This document shows positions 52,413-60,086 of a stretch of DNA of 64,000 nucleotides, piece after piece. The position numbers were made by a program, and so were the translations under genes. The notes under the pieces were generated by a model. The model saw only the letters and a program-made list of their open reading frames with translations, made no database searches and was not told where the DNA came from. How positions within the stretch are numbered: position 1 is the stretch's first letter; each line of letters begins with the position of its first letter. Source of the DNA: an uncultured beta proteobacterium (GTDB taxonomy: Bacteria; Pseudomonadota; Gammaproteobacteria; Burkholderiales; Burkholderiaceae_E); assembly GCA_903934295.1 (NCBI GenBank), contig CAIZNI010000065.1:1-64000 (forward strand). The letters run 5' to 3'.

Positions 52413-53282
52413 ATGCGGATCGATGATCGACTGATGGCGGCAGCAAACCCGGCGCCCGAGCGCGCATCACCGGGCCGCCGTTGCCCGTTGCACGACCTCG
52501 ATGCGCCGAAGGTCCTTCGGGTCGATACCGATGCCAGTGCCTTGCCGACATCCGTCGGCTGGCCATTGCGCCTTGCGTTGATGGGTGCGCTGGCACCGTG
52601 CATGGCTGCCGCGGCGATCGTTGCACCCCTGGCGGGATCGCCGGGTTCCTTGCCACCAGAACCGTGGGTTGTTTCCGGGCTCCCGGCCCAGACGCTACCC
52701 GTCACGCGCTTCGTGCTCGAGCGGCAGGACGTCGGGATCGTGCTTCGCGTTCAGACGGCAGCCTCGTACGGCTACCTGGTGCATGCGCTGAACGGCGTCC
52801 CGGCAGGGTGGCTGTCCTGGCGGTGGCGTGTCGACAAGGCGTTGGCCTCGCCTGACTTGCGCAGACGTGAGGGCGACGATGTGGCCCTGAAGGTCTGTGT
52901 GGTTTTTGACATGCCCAGATCCGTCGTGCCTTTCGTGGAGCGGCAGCTTCTGCGGCTGGCCGAGAGCCGGTCTGGCGAGCGCTTGCCCACCGCGACGGTG
53001 TGCTATGCCTGGGATCCGTCGTGGCCCGAAGGCACGGTCGTGCCGAACGTCTACAGCCGGCGGGTCCGGTACATCACGCTTGGGTCGAAAGTCCAGTCCT
53101 GGCGGGCGGTGCAACGTGACCTGGCAGCGGATTTCGTCAGGGCCTTCGGTGACGAGACCACCAGCGTCCCCGAGGTTCTGGCCATCGCGCTGGGCGCGGA
53201 CGCGGACAACACGCGTGGTGAGAGTCTGGGGTTCATCGCGGATCTCGACTTCACCCCCGGGGGCCGAACCCGGCAGGAATGA
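52413..53282 (+). CDS. DUF3047 protein
   Basis: 289 residues. A hydrophobic segment at about 50-70 (RLALMGALAPCMAAAAIVAP) may be a late signal anchor. The rest follows DUF3047: VLRVQTAASYGYLVHALNG, LSWRWRVDKAL, DDVALKVCVVFDMPRSVVPF, CYAWDPSWPEGTVVPNVYS and a closing ADADNTRGESLGFIADLDF. Likely a periplasmic beta-rich protein; function unknown. It is commonly seen beside DUF547 and radical SAM genes. The first 45 residues are poorly conserved and the start may lie further in. Confidence 0.82.
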   Translation: MRIDDRLMAAANPAPERASPGRRCPLHDLDAPKVLRVDTDASALPTSVGWPLRLALMGALAPCMAAAAIVAPLAGSPGSLPPEPWVVSGLPAQTLPVTRFVLERQDVGIVLRVQTAASYGYLVHALNGVPAGWLSWRWRVDKALASPDLRRREGDDVALKVCVVFDMPRSVVPFVERQLLRLAESRSGERLPTATVCYAWDPSWPEGTVVPNVYSRRVRYITLGSKVQSWRAVQRDLAADFVRAFGDETTSVPEVLAIALGADADNTRGESLGFIADLDFTPGGRTRQE

Positions 53283-53328
53283 AACCCTCGAGATGGGATG
53301 GGGCCGCGGCGCTGTGGTCTGGCATCAC

Positions 53329-53357
53329 TTGACGCAAGCGAGCTGAAAGTCTAAATT
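53329..53357 (+). promoter_or_regulatory. Sigma-70 promoter before the Clp-N/HTH gene
   Basis: TTGACG (53329-53334), 17 nt, TAAATT (53352-53357), near consensus. The following leader is strikingly AT-rich and contains the dyad TAAATT-N16-AATTTA (53352-53357 and 53374-53379), a possible autoregulatory site of the encoded HTH protein. Confidence 0.7.
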
Positions 53358-53380
53358 TTAGGTTAATCAAGGTAATTTAA

Positions 53381-54091
53381 ATGACATCGAGTGAGCGTTT
53401 ATACGATCCTGGCCGCATCCTGACGGGTGCGATGCACGCCATGGAACTCGCTCGCAGTCGCGGCGCGCAAGAGATTTCTCCCGGCGACCTGCTCGCCGGT
53501 CAGCTATTGGCCGTGGCGCGCTTTGGGATCGTCGAATTGGGTGATCGGGCACTCGATCTCACCCGTTTGGACCTGCCCTTCGACATGCCGTCTCCCGACC
53601 TCACCGTGCGGCCGCACTACAGTGCCGCGACGGCCGAAGTCTTCACTCGTGCCGCGCGCATCTGCCGCGGGGACGGTGGCGGTCAGCTCAGGCCGCTGCA
53701 TCTGCTGGTGGCCCTGTCTGAGCCGGCAGTGCCACCGCTCGGGCGCGTGCTCCAGGCACTCGAGGTCGACGCGGCCGGATGGCGTCGTCTCCTGGCGGGC
53801 ATCGAGCCGCCTGATCGGACGGGCGCCTCTGCGGCTTTCTCCACCGCGTCAGCGGCTGCGCGCCCTGCCGCGCTGAACGCGGCGCACGCCGGAGAAGACC
53901 TGCTCAGCCCGGAGCAGGTGGCGGGTGAACTCGGCGTCCACATTCAAACCGTGCGCGGCTACATCCGCCGCGGCAAGTTGCCGGCCTACCGCCTTGCAGG
54001 CGAGCGTGTGATCCGCATCCGCCGCAGCGACTTGCAGGCCTTCGTGGCGCAACCCGTCGAGGCGCCTGACGGTGCGCCGTCAAGCGGATGA
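53381..54091 (+). CDS. Clp-N-like domain fused to excisionase-type HTH regulator
   Basis: 236 residues. Residues 10-140 look like two Clp N-terminal repeats: ILTGAMHAMELARSRGAQEI with SPGDLLAGQLL, then TAEVFTRAARICRGDGGGQL with RPLHLLVALSE and GRVLQALEVDAAGWRRLLAG. A Ser/Ala linker (about 143-170) leads to a MerR/excisionase HTH (about 172-225): LLSPEQVAGELGVHIQTVRG, then YIRRGKLPAYRLAGERVIRI. There is no AAA+ domain. A regulator that senses a peptide or protein through the Clp-N part is conceivable. It heads a unit with DUF4242 and DsrE-like genes. Ribosome site AAGG 8 nt before the ATG. Confidence 0.8.
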   Translation: MTSSERLYDPGRILTGAMHAMELARSRGAQEISPGDLLAGQLLAVARFGIVELGDRALDLTRLDLPFDMPSPDLTVRPHYSAATAEVFTRAARICRGDGGGQLRPLHLLVALSEPAVPPLGRVLQALEVDAAGWRRLLAGIEPPDRTGASAAFSTASAAARPAALNAAHAGEDLLSPEQVAGELGVHIQTVRGYIRRGKLPAYRLAGERVIRIRRSDLQAFVAQPVEAPDGAPSSG

Positions 54092-54166
54092 ACTCCCTGA
54101 ACTGAACACGGCGAAAACCGCGTATTGCCCCTCGTTTCGTCTCAAGACCCACCCAAGGACCACCCC

Positions 54167-54439
54167 ATGCCTTCCTTTGTCGCCATTCGAACGCTTCCAG
54201 GAATCACGCCCGATGCACTCGCTGGTGCCGGCGCCCGCGTCAAGACCTGCGAGGCCGGCATGCGCAGCGAGGGCGTGCCGGTGCGCTGGCTGCGCAGCTT
54301 CTTCCTGCCCTCGGTCTCGCAGACCCACTGCTATTTCGAAGGGCCCAGCCTGCAGGCTGTCGAAGAACTCAACCAGCGCGCCGGCGTACCTTTCGAGCGA
54401 ATCATTGAAGTCGCCGAGATGACGCCGGAATCCGTCTGA
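54167..54439 (+). CDS. DUF4242 small protein
   Basis: 90 residues from the ATG at 54167 (MPSFVAIRTLPGITPDAL), AAGGA upstream. The block VPVRWLRSFFLPSVSQTHCY and AVEELNQRAGVPFERIIEV is the DUF4242 (SCO4226-like, ferredoxin-like fold) signature. One relative binds nickel, but the ligands are not obvious here. Same unit as the HTH gene upstream (75-nt gap) and the DsrE gene downstream (16 nt). Confidence 0.85.
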   Translation: MPSFVAIRTLPGITPDALAGAGARVKTCEAGMRSEGVPVRWLRSFFLPSVSQTHCYFEGPSLQAVEELNQRAGVPFERIIEVAEMTPESV

Positions 54440-54455
54440 TCCAGGGGCTCATTTC

Positions 54456-54818
54456 ATGAGTGCCATCCTCGTTCATGTCACCCACGGGTCCGAGTCACCC
54501 ACCCGTGCCGCGCTCGCTTTTCTCGTGGCGCGCACCGCCCTTAACGAAGGACACCAGGTCTCGATGTTTCTGGCAGGTGACGCCGCGGTGCTGATTCGGG
54601 ATTCGGTGCTCGACAACCTCACCGGCCAGGGCACCGGCCGACTGCGCGAGCACTTCGATGCGCTCGCCGCTGGCGGGTGCCGCTTCTATGTGTCGGGGAT
54701 GTCGGCCAAGGCTCGAGGAGTGGGTGAGGCGGAACTGGCGGGCAAACCGGCGGAGTTTGCGATGCCTGAGGCACTGGTGCGGCTGTCGCTGTCGCACGAC
54801 CGGATGTTCAATTACTAG
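54456..54818 (+). CDS. DsrE/DsrF-like protein
   Basis: 120 residues. ILVHVTHGSESPTRAALAFL and HQVSMFLAGDAAVLIRDSVL form the Rossmann-like DsrE fold; GGCRFYVSGMSAKARGV contains the cysteine at the position used for sulfur transfer in some members. A role in sulfur relay or in thiol stress is possible. Third gene of its unit. Confidence 0.85.
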   Translation: MSAILVHVTHGSESPTRAALAFLVARTALNEGHQVSMFLAGDAAVLIRDSVLDNLTGQGTGRLREHFDALAAGGCRFYVSGMSAKARGVGEAELAGKPAEFAMPEALVRLSLSHDRMFNY

Positions 54819-55063
54819 TTTTGGGCGCTTGAGCTGGATTGCTGTTTGGGACCAACCGCAACGGCCCCTCGAATGTCGACCTCATATGCCCCGTGTACAG
54901 GCGTGACCTTCTTGGGGGTCGCGACGACTGCGTTGTGCGGCCAGGTTCAGCCCGCTGGTGGGAGCGCATCAAAGATGGCACAAGTCGTGGTTGCGTGCGC
55001 GTAGCGCTTGCCGTCGGGACCGACAATCTCAACGCCCGAGCAGCGCTGGTTTTCCTGTCGATC
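54819..55063. other. Gene-free stretch
   Basis: I see no gene, RNA or repeat that can be supported. A rightward frame through the region (from about 54839) has no start signal and no family likeness. Confidence 0.5.
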
Positions 55064-55519
55064 TCAGTAACCGAAGCCTCGCGCCATCATCGCCGCCAGG
55101 ATGGGCAGCGCCGCGAACAGGCCGACCTGCAGCAACACCCAGCCCCGCGTTCGTGCGACCTCTGCCAGGCTTGGCAAGGCACCGTGCGCACCGGCTTCCC
55201 GTCGCCAGCGCAGATAGTTCAGCGTCGGCCGGACTGAAATCAGGGCGATTGCCGCAAACAGGCCGAGCTTCATCCAGAACACCGGGTTGCCGAGGTAGAA
55301 GCTCGCACCCTTGACCCCCCACGCCACGCGGGCAATCCCGGCGGCCAGCACCAGGCCCGCGAAGACACCGTAGCCGAGGTCCACGCGTGCGATCAGCTCG
55401 ACCCCGCGCAATGACGGCGGTAAGCGCAGCAGCACCCACTCGGCCATCAAGACACCGAAGACGGCCAGGAGGCCGAGGTGATGCAGCCCTGCGAGGACCA
55501 GGTCGAGTGTGGCGCTCAT
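55064..55519 (-). CDS. DUF2214 membrane protein
   Basis: 151 residues with four membrane helices (DLVLAGLHHLGLLAVFGVLM; GVFAGLVLAAGIARVAWGV; FWMKLGLFAAIALIS; WVLLQVGLFAALPILAAMMA). HHL in helix 1, VDLGYGVFAG and KGASFYLGNPVFWMKL are DUF2214 features; the conserved histidine pair hints at a metal or heme site, unproven. It faces the DsrE unit convergently. An AT-rich palindrome lies about 125 bp upstream of its start. Confidence 0.83.
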   Translation of the reverse strand: MSATLDLVLAGLHHLGLLAVFGVLMAEWVLLRLPPSLRGVELIARVDLGYGVFAGLVLAAGIARVAWGVKGASFYLGNPVFWMKLGLFAAIALISVRPTLNYLRWRREAGAHGALPSLAEVARTRGWVLLQVGLFAALPILAAMMARGFGY

Positions 55520-55642
55520 CGGGCCACTCCCCGCTCATGGGTGGGCGTGTGGCCAGCAGTCGCGTGGCGCTGGCAGTGCAAGGGGTCAAGTCTCATTGTG
55601 GGCTCTCGTTGGACGGCTGGTTCGAGTTGTGCTGCTGATCTT

Positions 55643-55665
55643 TTATCTAAGCAATGATTAGATAA
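55643..55665. promoter_or_regulatory. AT-rich palindrome
   Basis: TTATCTAA-GCAATGA-TTAGATAA, perfect 8-bp arms with a 7-nt centre. The composition contrasts sharply with the GC-rich surroundings and the form fits a MarR/TetR-type operator. It lies between the start of the DUF2214 gene (leftward) and a small rightward gene, and could serve either. Confidence 0.6.
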
Positions 55666-55840
55666 CGAATAGTGCAATGCATTCCGCGCGAAGTCAACAC
55701 TCATTCTGTCCCGCCCTCGCCCGGCTGCGTCCAGACTTCGGCGCCGACAATCCAGCGCCTGAGCCCGAGCGCCGGCGAGTCGAACCTGCTGCCACAGATC
55801 CAGGCCTTGCCTTGTCCAAGTCTTTACAGAGGTCCGCCGG

Positions 55841-55859
55841 GCCTCCTAGACCAGGAGGC
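55841..55859 (+). promoter_or_regulatory. Hairpin that buries a strong Shine-Dalgarno sequence
   Basis: GCCTCCT-AGACC-AGGAGGC, a perfect 7-bp stem with a 5-nt loop. The right arm is a full AGGAGG, 5 nt from the ATG at 55864. In the folded mRNA the ribosome site is completely paired, so translation should depend on melting or a factor. Confidence 0.65.
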
Positions 55860-55863
55860 TGAG

Positions 55864-56022
55864 ATGACGCTTTTCAGGGATTGGATGAGCGCGGCGGCAG
55901 TCATCGCCGCGGGTATGGTCAGGATCGGACACACTGGCGCCTTCCGCTGTGACGGTGCCGATGTGCTCTGGCCCCTGTTCGAGCGGGCTTTCCTGAAACC
56001 CGTTTCGGTTGACCCGTCATGA
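55864..56022 (+). CDS. Small hypothetical protein
   Basis: 52 residues (MTLFRDWMSAAAVIAAGMVR... ending LKPVSVDPS) with the strongest ribosome-binding site in this part of the window, held in a hairpin. Residues 8-19 are hydrophobic but short. The 3' end overlaps the next start by 4 nt (ATGA). No family recognised. The good signal and overlap support translation; it might also be a leader of the damaged thioesterase gene. Confidence 0.45.
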   Translation: MTLFRDWMSAAAVIAAGMVRIGHTGAFRCDGADVLWPLFERAFLKPVSVDPS

Positions 56023-56432
56023 CCAACACCCTGTCTCCCGTCCCGCCGGGGTTCTGCCTCCTCCTGCGCAGCAGCCCCGTGCTCGAGGCGCTGGGTGGAT
56101 TCCTGAGCCGCGGTGACGGTGATGCACTCGAAATCGGATTGCTGGTCGGCCCGACGCATCTGAATGCCCGCGGTCGTCTGCACGGGGGCGTGTCGGCGAC
56201 CTTGCTGGACGTGGCGATGGGCTACATGCTCTCGGCCCGCACCGTCGTTCGCCGCTGTCCTCGAGCCCGGGTCTTGTGCTGGACTGCACGGCGAAGCCCC
56301 CCGGAATTAGTGCCCAAAACCCGCCCAGATCCGCGGATCCCGGTTCCATTTTTCAAAGACACTGACACCACATCGCAACGATCGCTGCGAGCAGAACGGC
56401 GATCGCCTCCCGGGATCGCCCTCTGGCCCTGA
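56019..56432 (+). pseudogene. Truncated PaaI-like hotdog thioesterase
   Basis: The first 75 or so residues follow the PaaI/YbgC hotdog pattern: EIGLLVGPTHLNARGRLHGG and SATLLDVAMGYMLSART, with N and HGG at the active site. After about position 56250 the reading becomes Arg/Pro-rich and unlike the family, which normally has another 60 residues. So the 3' half was replaced or frameshifted and the product is probably non-functional. The chemoreceptor gene starts 24 nt after the stop. Confidence 0.7.
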
Positions 56433-56456
56433 CAAGCCAACAAGAGGGAGTACGAC

Positions 56457-58013
56457 ATGCTTGATCGTTGTACGCTGAAGAAGCGGCTGGTCACCACCTT
56501 TGTCACCATCCTGGCCCTCGCGGCCGTGCTGATCAGCGTGGGTCTGGTGAGCACCAGCCAGCTCATCGAGAAGGTGAAATGGAACGACCACACCCATCGG
56601 GTGATGCAGCAGTCCGAGGGCATGCTGCTCAGCATGGTCAACATCGAGACCGGCCTGCGCGGCTTCGTTGCCGGCGCTGACGAGAAGTTTCTCGAGCCCC
56701 TGAAGAAAGGGCAGCAGGACTTTCGGGCGCACTTCGACAAGGTCAAGACGCTGACGGCTGATAACCCGGCCCAGCAGACGCGCCTTCAGGGCCTGATGGA
56801 CAACCATCAGCAGTTCATGGCGGTGGCCGATGGACTTGTGACGCAACGGCGAGAGGTCACCGGCGGCAAGTCCACCCTGGACGCGCTTCTGAAGGAGTTC
56901 CAGAGCGCCAAGGACAAGGCCGCGATGGACTCGTTTCGCGGCCGGATTGCCGAGTTCATCCAGGTGGAGGCGGACCTGCTCACCGAGCGCAACGCAGCCA
57001 TGGCGTCGACCGCGTCGGCGGCCATCTACACGCTGGCGCTGGGCGGCATCGGCTTGTGTCTGGCGACGGCGGTCCTCGGTCTGGTTCTGAGCCGCAGCCT
57101 GCTGCGACAGCTCGGCGCCGAGCCCGGTACCGCGGTGTCGGTGGCCGATCGGGTGGCGCGGGGCGATCTGAGCATGACGATCGCGCTCCAACCCGGTGAC
57201 ACCACGAGCCTGATGGCCAACCTGGCCCGCATGAAGGACAGCCTGGCCGACCTGGTGTCGAGCGTCCGCCAGAACGCCGAGAGCGTGGCGACGGCGAGTT
57301 CGCAGATCGCGCAGGGGAATCTGGATCTGTCGGGACGCACCGAAGAGCAGGCCAGTGCGCTGCAGCAGACGTCGGCGACCATGGAGCAGCTCGGGACCAC
57401 GGTTCGCCAGAACGCCGAGAGCGCCAAGCAGGCCAACCAGCTCGCGCAAGGCGCGTCAGCCGTTGCCACGCAAGGTGGCGAAGTGGTCGGCAAGGTGGTG
57501 GCCACCATGCAGGGCATCAGCGAGAGCAGTCATCGCATCGGCGACATCATCAGCGTCATCGACGGCATCGCCTTTCAGACCAATCTGCTGGCGCTGAACG
57601 CGGCGGTGGAAGCGGCGCGCGCCGGGGAGCAGGGCCGCGGCTTTGCGGTCGTGGCGAGCGAAGTGCGCAGCCTTGCGCAGCGCAGCGCCGAAGCCGCCAG
57701 GGAGATCAAGTCACTGATCGGTCAAAGCGTTCTGCAGGTCGAGCAGGGCACCGTGCTGGTCGGCGAGGCTGGCAAGACCATGGGAGAAATCGTGACATCG
57801 ATCCGGCGCGTGACGGATCTCGTCGCCGAGATCAGTTCCGCCAATGTCGCGCAAAGCGCCGGCGTTCAGCAGGTCGGCCAGGCGGTCAACCAGATGGACC
57901 AGGCGACGCAACAGAATGCCGCCCTGGTCGAAGAAAGCGCCGCCGCCGCCGAGAGCCTCAAGGCCCAGGCGCAGCAGCTCGTCGCGGTGGTGTCCGTCTT
58001 CAAGGTGGCCTAG
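56457..58013 (+). CDS. Methyl-accepting chemotaxis protein with CHASE3-like sensor
   Basis: 518 residues. Membrane helix 1 ([20 protein letters not shown]), a helical CHASE3-type periplasmic region (about 40-180; [20 protein letters not shown]), helix 2 ([20 protein letters not shown]), HAMP, then the signalling domain with the invariant hairpin tip [20 protein letters not shown] and [20 protein letters not shown]. It lacks a C-terminal NWETF-type CheR tether. The ligand is unknown. No che genes are in the window, so it is an orphan receptor gene. Confidence 0.94.
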   Translation: MLDRCTLKKRLVTTFVTILALAAVLISVGLVSTSQLIEKVKWNDHTHRVMQQSEGMLLSMVNIETGLRGFVAGADEKFLEPLKKGQQDFRAHFDKVKTLTADNPAQQTRLQGLMDNHQQFMAVADGLVTQRREVTGGKSTLDALLKEFQSAKDKAAMDSFRGRIAEFIQVEADLLTERNAAMASTASAAIYTLALGGIGLCLATAVLGLVLSRSLLRQLGAEPGTAVSVADRVARGDLSMTIALQPGDTTSLMANLARMKDSLADLVSSVRQNAESVATASSQIAQGNLDLSGRTEEQASALQQTSATMEQLGTTVRQNAESAKQANQLAQGASAVATQGGEVVGKVVATMQGISESSHRIGDIISVIDGIAFQTNLLALNAAVEAARAGEQGRGFAVVASEVRSLAQRSAEAAREIKSLIGQSVLQVEQGTVLVGEAGKTMGEIVTSIRRVTDLVAEISSANVAQSAGVQQVGQAVNQMDQATQQNAALVEESAAAAESLKAQAQQLVAVVSVFKVA

Positions 58014-58080
58014 CGCGGCTCGGTGGGCGCGGCTCATGGCCGCTTCCCATCCGTTCACCCATCGACGGTAGCCGCGGTGA

Positions 58081-58470
58081 CTACTGGCTGCCGCCGATGT
58101 AGCCGCTGCAGTTGATCTCGATCCGGGGCGGCGGATACACCTTGGGCGACCCGACCCGCTGCACCTGGATGAGGGTGGAGCAGGGGAAGTCGCCGGTGAA
58201 GAACTCGCGACGCGCGCGCCACACCTCGGTGTTCTCGTCGAGGTTGGTGACGAAGATCTGCAGGGTCATGATGTCGTCCATCTTGCCGCCGGCGGTCTCG
58301 ATGAGCTTGCGGATGGACGAGAAGGTGTTTTTGGCCTGCTCGTACATGCTGTCGCCGCCGCCGACGATCCCGGCGACATGGAAATTCCCGTTGCTGTGCA
58401 CCTTGATGTTCGACCAGGTCTGCGGCGGGGGTGGCGCGACATCGGGCGGGGTAAAGGTCTGATAGGGCAT
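58081..58470 (-). CDS. RidA-like (YjgF/UK114 family) protein
   Basis: 129 residues from the ATG at 58470, with AGGAG 6 nt upstream. Chorismate-mutase-like RidA fold: VHSNGNFHVAGIVGGGDSMY, NTFSSIRKLIETAGGKMDDI and PCSTLIQVQRVGSPKVYPPP before RIEINCSGYIGG. The N-terminal GPYSQ of archetypal RidA is missing, so imine deaminase activity is less certain; it belongs to a divergent subgroup. It is divergent from an M20 peptidase gene. Confidence 0.82.
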   Translation of the reverse strand: MPYQTFTPPDVAPPPPQTWSNIKVHSNGNFHVAGIVGGGDSMYEQAKNTFSSIRKLIETAGGKMDDIMTLQIFVTNLDENTEVWRARREFFTGDFPCSTLIQVQRVGSPKVYPPPRIEINCSGYIGGSQ

Positions 58471-58554
58471 GGTTTTCTCCTGGTTGAGTCGTGATGGTAG
58501 TACGGCCGGCGGGCATACTGCACTCACCCAGGACCACTGCGCAGGAGCGCCGCC

Positions 58555-60000
58555 ATGATTCCCACCGATACCCGAGCCGGCGCCGCCTTGCGGCGTGGCC
58601 TGCTGCTCGCGTTGGTTGCCGTCGGCGCGATGACACTCGGCGGACAGCCGTCGACGGTTCGCGCCCAGACGCTGGCGCCGCACCAGACGCTGGCGCGCAG
58701 CATCTACCAGCAGATCGTCGAGATCAACACCGTCACCGCGACCGGCGACACCCTCGAGGCAGCGCAGGCGATGGCCGGTCGGCTCAAGGCGGCGGGCTTC
58801 GACGACGCCGATGTGCGCGTGCTGTCGCCCGCACCGCGCAAGGGCAATCTGGTCGCGAGGCTGCGCGGCACCGGGTCGCGCCGGCCGATCCTGTTGCTGG
58901 CGCACATTGATGTGGTGGCTGCCTCGGCATCGGACTGGACGGCGGAGCCCTTCAAGCTGGTGGAGAAGGACGGCTACTTCTATGGCCGTGGCGTGGGCGA
59001 CAACAAGTTCATGGCCTCGGCGCTGGTGGCCAACCTGATCCGCTACAAGCAGGAAGGCTTTCGCCCCGACCGCGATCTGATCGTCGTGCTGGAGACCGAC
59101 GAGGAGATTCTGGATGCCGATTCGATGGGCATCCGCTGGCTGCTGGCCAACCACCGTGACCTGATCGACGCCGAGTTCGCGTTGAACGAGGGCGGCGGGG
59201 TGGGATTGCTCAACGGCAAGCCGTTGACCAACAGCCTGCAGACCAGTGAAAAGGTCTCGCAGAGCTTCCAGCTTCAGGTGCGCAATGCCGGTGGACACAG
59301 CGCGCTGCCGTCCCGGGACAACGCGATCTATCGCCTGGCCGACGCACTGGCAAAGCTGGCCCGCTTCGACTTCCCGGTCCAGCTCAACGACACCACGCGC
59401 GAGTTCTTCCGGCGCTCAGCCGATGTGGTCGATCCGGAGCTGGGCAAGGACATGCGCGCCGCGATCGCGGCGCAGCCTGATCCGGCGGCCCTGGCGCGGC
59501 TGTCGAACTCGCCGCGCTTCAACGCCCAGCTGCGCACCACGTGTGTGGCGACCATGCTGGGCGGGGGCCATGCGGTGAATGCGCTCCCGCAGACGGCCAG
59601 GGCCACCGTGAACTGCCGCGTGCTGCCCGGACAGCCGATCGACGAGGTGCACCGGACCCTCATGCAGGTCGTGGCCGATTCGCAGATCGCGGTGACCAGG
59701 GTCGGCGATGCGGTGCTCAGTCCGCCGTCGCCGCTGAATCCCGAGATCCTGCGCGCCGTCGAACGCCTGACGGCCGAGTTCTGGCCCGGCATTCCGGTCA
59801 TCCCGACAATGAGCGGCGGCGCCACCGACGGCAGCTACCTGCGCAACGCCGGCATTCCGACCTACGGCCATTCGGGACTCGCGGGCGACATCAACGACAA
59901 CCGCGCCCACGGCAAGGACGAGCGGGTGCTCGTCAAATCCTATTTCGACGGTCTGGAGTACCTGTACCGGCTGGTGAAGGCGCTGTCGTCGGGCGGTTGA
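58555..60000 (+). CDS. M20-family zinc peptidase/deacylase, exported
   Basis: 481 residues. A Sec-type signal (RRGLLLALVAVGAMTLGG, cleavage near TVRAQT) leads to an M20 catalytic domain. Zinc and catalytic residues: LAHIDVVAA, YGRGVGDNKF, ETDEEILDAD, LNEGGG, and near the end TYGHSGL. The lid domain begins at NAGGHSALPSRDNAI. Relatives hydrolyse dipeptides or acyl-amino acids. The substrate is not assignable; periplasmic location is inferred from the signal. Confidence 0.9.
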   Translation: MIPTDTRAGAALRRGLLLALVAVGAMTLGGQPSTVRAQTLAPHQTLARSIYQQIVEINTVTATGDTLEAAQAMAGRLKAAGFDDADVRVLSPAPRKGNLVARLRGTGSRRPILLLAHIDVVAASASDWTAEPFKLVEKDGYFYGRGVGDNKFMASALVANLIRYKQEGFRPDRDLIVVLETDEEILDADSMGIRWLLANHRDLIDAEFALNEGGGVGLLNGKPLTNSLQTSEKVSQSFQLQVRNAGGHSALPSRDNAIYRLADALAKLARFDFPVQLNDTTREFFRRSADVVDPELGKDMRAAIAAQPDPAALARLSNSPRFNAQLRTTCVATMLGGGHAVNALPQTARATVNCRVLPGQPIDEVHRTLMQVVADSQIAVTRVGDAVLSPPSPLNPEILRAVERLTAEFWPGIPVIPTMSGGATDGSYLRNAGIPTYGHSGLAGDINDNRAHGKDERVLVKSYFDGLEYLYRLVKALSSGG

Positions 60001-60086
60001 TCATCGGGCGATCGGCGCGCGGATGATCCGCTGACCGCCTGCCCTGCGCGTGCCTGTCCTGCGGCCGCCCCGCCGCCGCCATCCCG

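Noticed and set aside
41605-56456. Search for an integrase, transposase or prophage genes in the accessory region
   Set aside because: No frame with tyrosine or serine recombinase, DDE transposase or phage structural motifs was found, so mobility is only inferred.
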